This document shows, piece by piece, positions 8,262 to 16,713 of a stretch of 40,924 nt of DNA. Origin of the DNA: SIG437 sp045576235 (GTDB taxonomy: Bacteria; Bacillota; Clostridia; UBA1381; UBA9506). Position 1 is the first letter of the stretch; each line of letters starts with the position of its first letter. The notes beneath the pieces are model-generated. The model was not told the DNA's origin. It ran no database searches and worked only from the letters and a program-made list of their open reading frames with translations. Location: positions 1-40,924 of the forward strand of contig JAZNGA010000011.1 in NCBI GenBank assembly GCA_045576235.1. Reading direction: 5' to 3'. The position numbers were made by a program, and so were the translations under genes.

Positions 8262-8290
8262 TTGACAAAATCTGACGGAGTTGATATAAT
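8262..8290 (+). promoter_or_regulatory. Promoter of the two membrane-protein genes
   Basis: Consensus TTGACA (8262-8267) and TATAAT (8285-8290) with a 17-base spacer, 50 bases ahead of the GTG start at 8340. Confidence 0.8.
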
Positions 8291-8339
8291 GGTGCAGATG
8301 TTGTTTTAAAATGAGTTGATAATGAAGGAGTGTAAAATA

Positions 8340-9527
8340 GTGTCGCTTACGAAAAAAAAGAAGCACATCATTAACATAACCATTCTTTCTTTGATAGGAA
8401 TAGTTATGTTTGCCTTATTTGTGCACATCTTTTGTTTTCAGATTTTAAAGGACGATGGAAACAGACTGACAGATCTTCAGGCTCATATTAAGTTTGCAAT
8501 AGGAGGACGCGGATATTCATTATTATACAGCATTATAAGAGTACTGATAAGAGTTTCCGGCAGTGTTATTTCTGTTGCTTTTTTGGGAGGAGCGATGATT
8601 GTTGCTACATGGCTTGCAACTGCGAAGCTTGTTTCTATGCTTTTGAAGCAAGTAAGCTTTTTTGAGTCAGCGCTTATTGCTTTGCCATTGCTGATTTTAA
8701 CAGGTATATATCTTCCTGCTATTTATCCGCATTTTTATTTGCAACAGCTCGTCACACAGCCATATCATAACATCACTTATTATGGCATGCGTCTTTTTTC
8801 TGTTTTTGCAATGTTGTTTTTCTGCAAAATATTTAACAATTATCTGAATAAAATAAATGTTTTTTATTGGATAATTCTTGCGTTAGTGCTTGCTGCATCA
8901 ACTTCGGTGAAGCCAAGCTTTTTATATGGGTTTGCGCTTTGCTTGTTGATTTTCCTTATAATTGACTTCTTTAAGTCGGGATTCAAAGCTAAGCCATTAG
9001 GACATATTATCCTTATGGGGCTTGTCGTTATTCCGTCTGTTTTGATAATGCTGTCTCAATATGTTTTTTTGTATGTTGGAAAAACGCCGGGCGTTGAGCC
9101 AAGCAGCTCTATTGCTCTCGTTTGGGGGGCGAAATTTGTTAAAAAAGGCCTTATAAACACGGTTTTAAAGCTTATTTGCAGCATTGGGTTTCCTTGCCTT
9201 GTCGCATTTGAAAACAGAAAAAAGCTGAGCAGATTTGATAAATTCTGCTATGTTATGTTTTTTGTGGAGCTTGTCATTGCTATGATGTTTGTTGAAACAG
9301 GAAAAAGAGCATATCATGGAAATTTCTATTGGGGAGTTTATTCTGGAGCATATTTTATGTTTCTGGTTGCTGTGACTAATTTTATAAAAAATTTAATTGA
9401 TAGAAAAAATACAGGGGAGCTCTTGAAACCATATCCGATACTTGGGTGCTCCATGTTGACATTACACGCGTTATCATCGGTTGCATATTTTGTTGCCATA
9501 ATGACAGGAAAAAATTATTTTATTTAA
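8340..9527 (+). CDS. Polytopic membrane protein, possible GT-C glycosyltransferase
   Basis: 395 residues with roughly ten hydrophobic segments; the first helix begins near residue 10. The first external loop carries an acidic pair (KDDGNRLTDLQAHIKFA), the kind of loop in which GT-C enzymes, which use lipid-linked sugars, keep catalytic acids. The rest is hydrophobic with basic cytosolic turns. I chose GTG 8340 because AAGGAG at 8325-8330 lies nine bases upstream, inside the longer frame beginning at TTG 8316. It is the first gene of a two-gene unit with a similar large membrane protein. The GT-C assignment is an inference from topology; no family was matched. Confidence 0.6.
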   Translation: MSLTKKKKHIINITILSLIGIVMFALFVHIFCFQILKDDGNRLTDLQAHIKFAIGGRGYSLLYSIIRVLIRVSGSVISVAFLGGAMIVATWLATAKLVSMLLKQVSFFESALIALPLLILTGIYLPAIYPHFYLQQLVTQPYHNITYYGMRLFSVFAMLFFCKIFNNYLNKINVFYWIILALVLAASTSVKPSFLYGFALCLLIFLIIDFFKSGFKAKPLGHIILMGLVVIPSVLIMLSQYVFLYVGKTPGVEPSSSIALVWGAKFVKKGLINTVLKLICSIGFPCLVAFENRKKLSRFDKFCYVMFFVELVIAMMFVETGKRAYHGNFYWGVYSGAYFMFLVAVTNFIKNLIDRKNTGELLKPYPILGCSMLTLHALSSVAYFVAIMTGKNYFI

Positions 9528-9566
9528 TTAAATTGGTATTTAAGGTTTTAAACATAGGGGGTAATT

Positions 9567-11228
9567 GTGATTATGAAAAAGATTTGGATTTTTTTAAAAA
9601 ATTATTATTACATTTATTTGCCTGTTATTATAAGTCTTGTCACTGTGCTTGTTTTCAAACCGTCTTATGACATAGGCAGAGATGATTTGGTTCTTGCTAA
9701 TATGGTGCATAGTGCATCATATAATATCCATAGTGAATATTTGGTTTTCATATCCTATATTCTTGGATATTTCTTGCGTTTTATGGCGCTTGCTTTTCCG
9801 ACACTTAATGTCTATTTTATCTCGTTGCTTGCAGCTATGACTTTTGGTTTTGGGGTGTTTTTCTATAACATAAAGAAATATGACGGTAAAGCTAAAGCTC
9901 TTTTCGTTTTGCTCATTTCTTTTTCCCAGATTTATATGATCTTTGGCATCACCTTCACTGTTGTTGCATTTGTCTGCAGTGCGGCAGGTGTTGCGCTTGT
10001 TTTAAGCAATGTAAAAAAATTAGATAAGAGCTCAATTAAATATTTCATTTTTTCGTTTGTTTTGATTTTCATTGGCTTTTCCTTCAGAAGAAGCAGCGTG
10101 TTTATTGCTGTGTTAATGCTGTTTGTTCCCATTTGTTTCTTTGCCGTAAAGCATAAGAGAATGACTATTTCTGCAATTCTGGTTCTGGCAATAATTTTTA
10201 CGGGGACTTATCAGTTTCTGAAAATGTCGCAGGAGAGCTACAGAGAAAAGCTGTTTGAGGGAACGGATTATTTAGAATTCAATAAATATAGAGGCATAGC
10301 AACAGATGGTGGAAAGCTATCATACAATCTGCATGCAGATTATTTTGATGCCAATGGCATATCAGAAAATGATGTTCAATTATGTGATTGGTTTTTCTAC
10401 AACGATAAAACCGTTATGCCGACTGAAAAGATAAAAATTATTTCTGAAAGCTTTTCTTTTAAAGACAAATATAATTTAAACATCAGTGAAATCTGGCAAT
10501 CTGTTTATGATAGCCGTGATATGTTTAATTTTCTTTTGACATTTGTCATAGTGTCAGTTGTTCTTTTGATTTTTGCTAAAAAGAGCAGAATGGAAATCTT
10601 GCTATGTCTCCTTTTTGTCTGCGGAGCGGTCATATATTTACATATCAGAAAAAGAGGTATTGACCGTGTTGTGAAGCCAATTATTTTTATCGGCTATATG
10701 CAGATAATTGAGATTTATCTGAGAGATAAAATTGCCATTTTCCCCAAAAAGCAGTTTGTTGCACGCGCGACGGCGGCTGTTGTCACTTTAGTATATGTAA
10801 TAGGTTTGTGTAACTATATGGTTCCTGAGCAGAAAATGAATGACGATGCTAAAAACTGCATTGAATATATCAAAAATGACGGTGCATATAAATATGTACC
10901 TATCAGTGCGGTGAAAAGCGAGGCTTTTTTGTCATTTAAAAGACCTGAGCCTTTGGCAGAAAACATAATTTCCAATGTTTATACAGGCTGGATGGGATAT
11001 TCGCCATATTGGTATAGTCTGCTGGAGCAATATGGGATTCAAAAATATAAAGACAGGCTTTACCTGTCTTTAACAGACAGAGACATCAAGGTCGTTTGCG
11101 GATATCAGAAAAATCTTAAGAGACTTGTTGAGGCTATAGAAGAACACTATGGTATGAATCTCAGGGTTAGGGTGGAAAAGGTGTTTGGAAACTACTTTAT
11201 CTGCACGATAAGAGAAAGACGCAATTAA
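9567..11228 (+). CDS. Polytopic membrane protein, possible GT-C glycosyltransferase
   Basis: About 550 residues: some ten hydrophobic segments in the first three quarters, then a soluble C-terminal part of about 120 residues. The first external loop contains DIGRDDLVLANMV, with an acidic pair placed as in GT-C enzymes, and a long soluble loop lies near residues 215-305. GTG 9567 (5 bases after AGGGGG) and ATG 9573 (11 bases after it) are both possible starts. It lies 39 bases after the preceding membrane protein, which it resembles in layout, and a terminator follows. A role in modifying or building a cell-surface glycan is plausible but not shown. Confidence 0.6.
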   Translation: MIMKKIWIFLKNYYYIYLPVIISLVTVLVFKPSYDIGRDDLVLANMVHSASYNIHSEYLVFISYILGYFLRFMALAFPTLNVYFISLLAAMTFGFGVFFYNIKKYDGKAKALFVLLISFSQIYMIFGITFTVVAFVCSAAGVALVLSNVKKLDKSSIKYFIFSFVLIFIGFSFRRSSVFIAVLMLFVPICFFAVKHKRMTISAILVLAIIFTGTYQFLKMSQESYREKLFEGTDYLEFNKYRGIATDGGKLSYNLHADYFDANGISENDVQLCDWFFYNDKTVMPTEKIKIISESFSFKDKYNLNISEIWQSVYDSRDMFNFLLTFVIVSVVLLIFAKKSRMEILLCLLFVCGAVIYLHIRKRGIDRVVKPIIFIGYMQIIEIYLRDKIAIFPKKQFVARATAAVVTLVYVIGLCNYMVPEQKMNDDAKNCIEYIKNDGAYKYVPISAVKSEAFLSFKRPEPLAENIISNVYTGWMGYSPYWYSLLEQYGIQKYKDRLYLSLTDRDIKVVCGYQKNLKRLVEAIEEHYGMNLRVRVEKVFGNYFICTIRERRN

Positions 11229-11250
11229 AGGAGCAATTTAAATTAAGAGA

Positions 11251-11304
11251 ACCGATCATCAAAAGTCAGATTTTGGTCTGGATTTTTGATGGTCGTTTTA
11301 TTTT
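11251..11304 (+). terminator. Terminator after the membrane-protein pair
   Basis: CGATCATCAAAA (11253-11264) pairs with TTTTGATGGTCG (11284-11295, one G-T pair) and is followed by TTTTATTTTT. Confidence 0.75.
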
Positions 11305-11392
11305 TCTCTTAAAACCTGATTAAAAAAGTGAAGAATAGAAACTTAAAAGCATAAACTGTAAAAGTGGAGATATGTTTTTAGTGAGGTATAAA

Positions 11393-12103
11393 ATGAGGCT
11401 TGGCAAGGAAAAAATAATATACATAAGAAAAAGCAGGCAATCAAAAAAAAGATTCTCTCTTTTGCTTGTTGTTTTAATATCATCTGTCATTATCATATAT
11501 TCGGGAATATATTTTTTGGAAATAGTGAGACCTGTTATTATAAACAATGCGAAATTCAAGGCGCATCGCATTGCTCAACAGGCAATAAACTCTGCAATTA
11601 TAAAACTGTTCACGGAAAACGGTGTAAGCTATAGCGATGTTATTGAGATTAAAAGAGCAGAAGACGGCACGGTCATAGCAGCAGAGTCAAATTTAGAGGG
11701 AATAAACATTTTAAAATCAAAAATTATAATGGAAACTCAAAACTACATATCAGAACTTGACACGGCAGAGATTCAAATTCCGCTCGGTGCATTTTTGGGA
11801 ACAGATATTTTAGCGGGCGTGGGACCGATGGTTTCTCTGGAATTTATGCCTGATGGAATTTCTGAAGTGGATTTTATCAGCAAATTTGAAGATGCCGGAA
11901 TTAATCAGACAAAGCTGTCGATAGATTTAAATGTTTCAACAACAGTTTCGCTCTTGGTTCCGGGAGCAGACACTAACATCTATGTTAAAACAACTGTGCC
12001 TGTCGTGCGGACCATCATAGTTGGTGATGTTCCAAACAGCTACACAAATGTTGAGAGGGAAGGCGAAAGCTATGAGGATGATGTGCTTGAGCTTGCAGAA
12101 TGA
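11393..12103 (+). CDS. yunB: Sporulation protein YunB family
   Basis: Membrane-anchored protein of the YunB family, a sporulation gene in Bacillus. There is a basic N-terminus, one transmembrane helix at about residues 20-40, and a conserved extracytoplasmic domain with segments IPLGAFLGTDILAGVGP and TKLSIDLNVSTTVSLLVPG. ATG 11393 has GAGG six bases upstream; the alternative ATG 11372 has its GGAG only two or three bases away and is less likely. The gene suggests that the host forms spores or descends from a spore former. No sporulation sigma-factor promoter was identified with confidence. Confidence 0.85.
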   Translation: MRLGKEKIIYIRKSRQSKKRFSLLLVVLISSVIIIYSGIYFLEIVRPVIINNAKFKAHRIAQQAINSAIIKLFTENGVSYSDVIEIKRAEDGTVIAAESNLEGINILKSKIIMETQNYISELDTAEIQIPLGAFLGTDILAGVGPMVSLEFMPDGISEVDFISKFEDAGINQTKLSIDLNVSTTVSLLVPGADTNIYVKTTVPVVRTIIVGDVPNSYTNVEREGESYEDDVLELAE

Positions 12104-12153
12104 TAATGTGGTTAATGATTTAAAATAAAATATTAAAAAATGTAATAAAACTA

Positions 12154-12182
12154 TGGACTTTTTATTTGTTATATGGTAAAAT
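12154..12182 (+). promoter_or_regulatory. Possible promoter of mgsA
   Basis: TGGACT at 12154-12159 and TAAAAT at 12177-12182 with 17 bases between them. Both boxes deviate from consensus, so this is tentative. Confidence 0.4.
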
Positions 12183-12241
12183 AATGTTGTGGTATTATAT
12201 TTTGTGATGCTGCAGAAGATTATGAATTGGAGGAGATTGCA

Positions 12242-12652
12242 TTGAACATAGCACTCATAGCACACGACAAGAAAAAAGAACTTATGATACAGTTTTGCAT
12301 TGCCTATAAAGGCATTTTAGAAAAGCATATGTTATGTGCGACAGGAACAACAGGCAGTCTCGTCTCCGAAGCAACGGGGCTCACAATCCATAGATTTTTA
12401 TCAGGTCCTCAGGGTGGTGACCAGCAAATTGGCGCAAGAATAGCTTATAATGAAATTGACCTTGTTCTGTTCTTTCGCGACCCGCTGACAGCACAGCCCC
12501 ACGAGCCTGATGTTTCAGCACTTTTCAGGCTTTGTGATGTACATAATGTTCCGCTTGCAACAAATGTTGCAACGGCAGAGGTTTTAATCAAAGGCTTAGA
12601 GCGTGGCGATATTGATTGGAGAGACATAGTTAATCCCAAGAATGAAGAATAA
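12242..12652 (+). CDS. mgsA: Methylglyoxal synthase
   Basis: Converts dihydroxyacetone phosphate to methylglyoxal and phosphate, a bypass of lower glycolysis. The 136-residue protein shows the family segments LIAHDKKKELM, ATGTTGSLV, GPQGGDQQIGARI, FFRDPLTAQPHEPDV and VPLATNVATAE. TTG 12242 is chosen because the ribosome site GGAGGAG (12229-12235) ends six bases before it, and the upstream TTG 12227 overlaps that site. A terminator follows before ligA. Confidence 0.95.
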   Translation: MNIALIAHDKKKELMIQFCIAYKGILEKHMLCATGTTGSLVSEATGLTIHRFLSGPQGGDQQIGARIAYNEIDLVLFFRDPLTAQPHEPDVSALFRLCDVHNVPLATNVATAEVLIKGLERGDIDWRDIVNPKNEE

Positions 12653-12662
12653 AAAAATTATG

Positions 12663-12689
12663 ACGCGGCGTATGTTGCCGCGTTTTTTG
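12663..12689 (+). terminator. Terminator between mgsA and ligA
   Basis: GC-rich 7-base stem ACGCGGC / GCCGCGT with a 7-base loop and a run of T residues. Confidence 0.85.
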
Positions 12690-12705
12690 TTAAAGGAATT
12701 TAATT

Positions 12706-14688
12706 ATGAGCATTGAAAGATTAAAAGAATTAACGGAAAAACTGAATTTCTATGCACATCAATATTATGTTCTGGACGAGCCTGTCATTTCTGATTATGA
12801 ATATGATATGGCACTTAGGGAATTAAGTGCTTTGGAAGAAAAATATCCTGAACATAAAGACCCTTTGTCACCGACTTCCCGCGTTGGCGGAGAGGTGTTA
12901 AAGGGCTTTGAAAGTGTTGAGCACGCCGTTCCGATGCAGAGCTTAAATGACGCGTTTTCCAAAGAGGAGATTTCAGATTTTGATGAACGCGTTAAAGGTG
13001 CGATTTCTGAAAGCTATGAATATGTCGTAGAATATAAAATAGACGGTCTTTCTGTTTCTCTCGAATATGAAAATGGAGTTTTAGTCAGGGGTTCAACAAG
13101 AGGAGACGGAAATGTCGGAGAAGATGTGACTCAAAATTTAAGAACAATTAAATCAATTCCGTTAAGACTTAAAGATTCTCTTCCTAAATTGGAAGTCCGC
13201 GGCGAAGTCTTTATCGGTAAAGAAGATTTTGAAAAGTTAAATAATGAGAGAGAAAATGCGGGCGAGCCACTTTTTGCCAATGCAAGAAACGCGGCGGCAG
13301 GAAGCCTTCGCCAGCTCGATTCTTCTGTTGCAAACGAGAGAAAGCTCGATATTTACATTTTTAACATTCAGTCAGTCGAAGGAAAGAGCTTTAAAACTCA
13401 CCACGAAGGACTTATGTATTTAAGAGAACAGGGTTTTAAGGTTGTGCCAAAAAACGAAGTCTATGAAAACATAGAAAAGGCATTTGACAGAGTTTTAGAA
13501 ATTGGCAGAGAGCGAGAAGAACTGAAATTTGACATTGACGGTGCAGTCATTAAAATCAATGACCTTTTGCAAAGGGAAAAGCTCGGCTCGACAAGCAAAT
13601 GTCCAAGATGGGCTATAGCATATAAATTTCCTGCTGAGACGAAAAAAACGAGACTTTTAGACATCGTTATTCAGGTGGGAAGAACGGGAGTGATAACTCC
13701 TAATGCTGTTTTGGAGCCTGTCCGAGTCGCAGGGTCAACAGTCAGCCGTGCGACGCTTCATAACATTGATTTCATAGAAGAAAAGGGAATTTTGATTGGT
13801 GATAATGTTTATGTCAGAAAAGCAGGTGACATTATCCCTGAAATCGTTGGAGCTGAAATTAAAGACAGAACCGGTGACGAAAGAAAATTTTTAATGCCTG
13901 CTTTCTGCCCCGAGTGCGGAGCCCCGCTTAAAAGGGAAGATGGAGAGGCGGCGCATCGCTGCACGGGAGACAGCTGTCCTGCGCAGCTTGCACGGCAGAT
14001 AATTCATTTTGCATCAAGAGATGCTATGGACATTGAAGGTTTAGGACCTGCAATAGTTGAACAGATGCTTGAAAGAAAGCTCATATCATCTTGCGCTGAT
14101 TTATATTTTCTCAAAAAAGAAGATATAGCGCAGATGGACAAGATGGGTGAAAAAAGCGCGGAAAATCTCCTTGAGGCAATTTGTGCATCAAAAGACAGAG
14201 GACTTTCTAAACTGCTTTTCGCCTTCGGAATCAGGCTCAATGGAAAAAGAGCATCGCAGGTCTTAGCTGAAAAATTCTTAAGCCTTGATGAGATAATGCG
14301 CCTTGAAATTTCTGATATGGCAGAAATTTATGATATTGGTGAAAAAATGGCAGCAAGCGTTTATGATTTCTTTAAAAATGAGAGAAATCTTAAAATGGTC
14401 GCAAGACTCAAAGAAGCCGGCGTTAAAATGACTCATGAAAAGGAAAAAGCAGCGTCTGAAAGACTTAAGGGAAAAAGCTTTGTGATAACTGGGAAATTTG
14501 ATGAATTGTCAAGAGATGAAATCTCTGATATGATTGAAAAAAACGGCGGAAAAGTTTTAAGTGCAGTGTCTAAAAATGCCGATTACCTTGTCGCAGGCGA
14601 AAAGACAGGAAGTAAACTTAAAAAAGCGCAGGATTTGGGAATAAGCATTATTGACTTATCTGCAATTTATGATATGATAAAAGAATAG
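12706..14688 (+). CDS. ligA: NAD-dependent DNA ligase LigA
   Basis: Seals nicks in replication and repair using NAD. The 660-residue protein has all domains in order: Ia (YYVLDEPVISDYEYD), adenylation domain with active-site Lys at residue 111 (EYKIDGLS), OB fold, a four-Cys zinc finger near 405-430 (CPECG...CTGDSCP), helix-hairpin-helix repeats, and a BRCT domain from about 585 (LKGKSFVITGKF). No truncation. The ATG is preceded by AAAGGAATT. It sits 20 bases ahead of the lipoprotein gene, so the two are probably co-transcribed with the dehydrogenase that follows. Confidence 0.97.
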   Translation: MSIERLKELTEKLNFYAHQYYVLDEPVISDYEYDMALRELSALEEKYPEHKDPLSPTSRVGGEVLKGFESVEHAVPMQSLNDAFSKEEISDFDERVKGAISESYEYVVEYKIDGLSVSLEYENGVLVRGSTRGDGNVGEDVTQNLRTIKSIPLRLKDSLPKLEVRGEVFIGKEDFEKLNNERENAGEPLFANARNAAAGSLRQLDSSVANERKLDIYIFNIQSVEGKSFKTHHEGLMYLREQGFKVVPKNEVYENIEKAFDRVLEIGREREELKFDIDGAVIKINDLLQREKLGSTSKCPRWAIAYKFPAETKKTRLLDIVIQVGRTGVITPNAVLEPVRVAGSTVSRATLHNIDFIEEKGILIGDNVYVRKAGDIIPEIVGAEIKDRTGDERKFLMPAFCPECGAPLKREDGEAAHRCTGDSCPAQLARQIIHFASRDAMDIEGLGPAIVEQMLERKLISSCADLYFLKKEDIAQMDKMGEKSAENLLEAICASKDRGLSKLLFAFGIRLNGKRASQVLAEKFLSLDEIMRLEISDMAEIYDIGEKMAASVYDFFKNERNLKMVARLKEAGVKMTHEKEKAASERLKGKSFVITGKFDELSRDEISDMIEKNGGKVLSAVSKNADYLVAGEKTGSKLKKAQDLGISIIDLSAIYDMIKE

Positions 14689-14708
14689 AAAAAACGGAGG
14701 GAGAAAAT

Positions 14709-15155
14709 ATGAAAAGATTTTTATTTGCTATAGTTGTTTTGTGCCTGATTTTTTCGGGATGTGCAAAGCCTGCAGAAAACGGTGAAAAAAACATAGAAAG
14801 TGCCACGGCGGAGGCTGAGATTATCAAAAGAGCATATTTTTCTGTTGCTGTGCGTGGTGAAGACGAGTTGATTTTAGATTTGACCGTTGTCGAACTGGAA
14901 GAAAATGAAACTGTTTTGGAGATTTTAAAAAGACTGATGAGGGAAAATAAAATCCATATGGAGACATCGGGAAAAGGCGATGCAGAATATGTTAAAGCAA
15001 TCAACAACATTTATGAATTTGACAGAGGACCTCAAAGCGGATGGACATTTTATGTAAATGACGAAATGCCGAATGAAGGAGCAGGTAAGCTCGTTGTTAA
15101 TGACGGAGATATGATTGATTGGGTGTTTGTCACTGATTGGGGGGAAACAGAGTAA
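14709..15155 (+). CDS. DUF4430-like lipoprotein
   Basis: 148 residues with a lipoprotein signal: basic start, hydrophobic core, lipobox LIFSGC with the lipidated Cys at 18. The mature part resembles DUF4430, a small fold related to the C-terminal domain of transcobalamin-type proteins; TVLEILKRL and the closing PQSGWTFYVNDEMPNEGA segment fit that family. In Clostridia such lipoproteins are often seen with cobalamin-controlled ECF transporters, and one such transporter is encoded about 19 kb downstream. Here it lies between ligA and a sugar dehydrogenase, so any B12 link is inferential. An AACGGAGGGAG ribosome site supports the start. Confidence 0.75.
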   Translation: MKRFLFAIVVLCLIFSGCAKPAENGEKNIESATAEAEIIKRAYFSVAVRGEDELILDLTVVELEENETVLEILKRLMRENKIHMETSGKGDAEYVKAINNIYEFDRGPQSGWTFYVNDEMPNEGAGKLVVNDGDMIDWVFVTDWGETE

Positions 15156-15159
15156 TATT

Positions 15160-16479
15160 ATGAGTTTATATGAAAAAATTTTAAGACGCGAAGAAAAAAT
15201 TTCGCTTGTCGGACTTGGTTATGTGGGAATGCCGATAGCTGTTGCCTTTGCAAAAAAAGTGGATGTTATAGGCTTTGACATTAACAGAGAAAAAATAGAA
15301 ACATATAAATCAGGAATTGATCCGACTCTTGAAGTTGGAGACGAGGCCATTAAAAAAACAACGATTGATTTTACTTCTGACGAGAAAAAATTAAAGGATG
15401 CAAAGTTTCACATTGTTGCCGTGCCGACACCTATAAATCAGGACAAGACCCCTGACCTTTCGCCCGTTATCGGCGCAAGCACAATTTTAGGAAGGAATCT
15501 TTCAAAAGGCTCAATTGTAGTCTATGAATCGACGGTTTATCCGGGCGTGACAGAGGATGTGTGTGTTCCGATTTTAGAGAAGGAATCGGGCTTAAAATGC
15601 GGAACAGATTTTAAGGTTGGTTATTCTCCTGAAAGAATTAACCCCGGAGACAAGGTTCACCGTTTGGAAAACATCACTAAGATTGTTTCGGGTATGGACG
15701 AAGAATCGCTTGAAGAAATTGCAAATATCTATGAGCTTGTTATAGAGGTTGGAGTTCACAGAGTTTCGTCCATTAAGGTTGCAGAGGCGGCAAAGGTTGT
15801 TGAAAATAGCCAGAGAGATATTAACATTGCTTTTGTGAATGAACTTGCCATAGTGTTTGACAGAATGGGCATAGATACAAACGAGGTCATTGATGCAATG
15901 AACACAAAATGGAACGCTCTTGGTTTTCGACCAGGTCTTGTGGGAGGCCATTGCATTGGAGTTGACCCATACTATTTCATATATGAAGCCGAAAAGCTTG
16001 GCTATCATTCTCAGATTATTCTTTCGGGCAGAAAGGTTAATGATGACATGGCAAATTTTGTTGCCGACAGCGCTGTTAAGCAGATGATTTTAGCAGGAAA
16101 AAAAGTCAGAGATGCGAAGGTTTTTGTGTTTGGAGCGACATTTAAGGAAAATTGCCCTGACACCAGAAATAGCAAGGTTGCAGACATATATGCGCGTCTT
16201 AAGGAATATGGAATCCAGCCTGAAATGATTGACCCGCATGCTTCAAGCGAGGAAACTAAAAGAGAATATGGCTTTGAGTTGAGCGGAAAAGACAGCGTGA
16301 GCGATGCTGATTGCATTATCTTTGCAGTTGGACACAGTGACTTCAGAAAAATGAGTTTAGATGATGTCTCCAAGATGTTTAAAGCTAAGGCGGATGAAGA
16401 AAAAGTTCTGATTGATGTTAAAGGCATATTTGACAGAAAAGAAGCGGAGACGAAAGGCTTCAGATATTGGAGCCTGTAA
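15160..16479 (+). CDS. Nucleotide-sugar dehydrogenase (TviB/WbpO type)
   Basis: UDP-sugar 6-dehydrogenase that oxidises UDP-N-acetylhexosamine to the uronic acid, for surface polysaccharide. 439 residues: Rossmann motif GLGYVG at 18-23, PTPINQDKTPDLSPV, ESTVYPGVTE, SPERINPGD, then GGHCIGVDPYY with catalytic Cys 265, and a C-terminal UDP-binding domain (GATFKENCPDTRNSK). These fit the UDP-GlcNAc/UDP-GalNAc branch (TviB/WbpO) better than UDP-glucose dehydrogenase. ATG 15160 is the true start; the longer frame from 15115 would run inside the lipoprotein gene, which ends at 15155. The exact sugar cannot be read from sequence. Confidence 0.9.
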   Translation: MSLYEKILRREEKISLVGLGYVGMPIAVAFAKKVDVIGFDINREKIETYKSGIDPTLEVGDEAIKKTTIDFTSDEKKLKDAKFHIVAVPTPINQDKTPDLSPVIGASTILGRNLSKGSIVVYESTVYPGVTEDVCVPILEKESGLKCGTDFKVGYSPERINPGDKVHRLENITKIVSGMDEESLEEIANIYELVIEVGVHRVSSIKVAEAAKVVENSQRDINIAFVNELAIVFDRMGIDTNEVIDAMNTKWNALGFRPGLVGGHCIGVDPYYFIYEAEKLGYHSQIILSGRKVNDDMANFVADSAVKQMILAGKKVRDAKVFVFGATFKENCPDTRNSKVADIYARLKEYGIQPEMIDPHASSEETKREYGFELSGKDSVSDADCIIFAVGHSDFRKMSLDDVSKMFKAKADEEKVLIDVKGIFDRKEAETKGFRYWSL

Positions 16480-16523
16480 AAAATTAATATATAACTCAAT
16501 ATTTCAAACTTGTTTAAGGAAAA

Positions 16524-16570
16524 TGCCGTGGCGAAGTGATTTCATTTTGCTGCGGCTTTCGTTTTTTTTA
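16524..16570 (+). terminator. Terminator after the sugar dehydrogenase
   Basis: GCCGTGGCGAA and TTTGCTGCGGC can pair over about 11 bases with several G-T pairs, followed by an eight-T run near 16562-16569. Confidence 0.7.
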
Positions 16571-16641
16571 GATAAAAAGGTAATTACAGTTAAGTGTGAA
16601 AAAACCTGTAAAATAGTTAGGTTTATGGCGAATTTTCTCCG

Positions 16642-16670
16642 TTGACTTTCATGGCTTGCTATGATAGAAT
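16642..16670 (+). promoter_or_regulatory. Promoter of the twelve-gene catabolic operon
   Basis: TTGACT (16642-16647) and TAGAAT (16665-16670) with a 17-base spacer. No other good promoter was seen before the terminator at 28674. No operator palindrome or riboswitch is evident around it. Confidence 0.7.
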
Positions 16671-16713
16671 GTTATCGAAAAAATATGGATTATGAATAAT
16701 GGGAGAGTTGATT

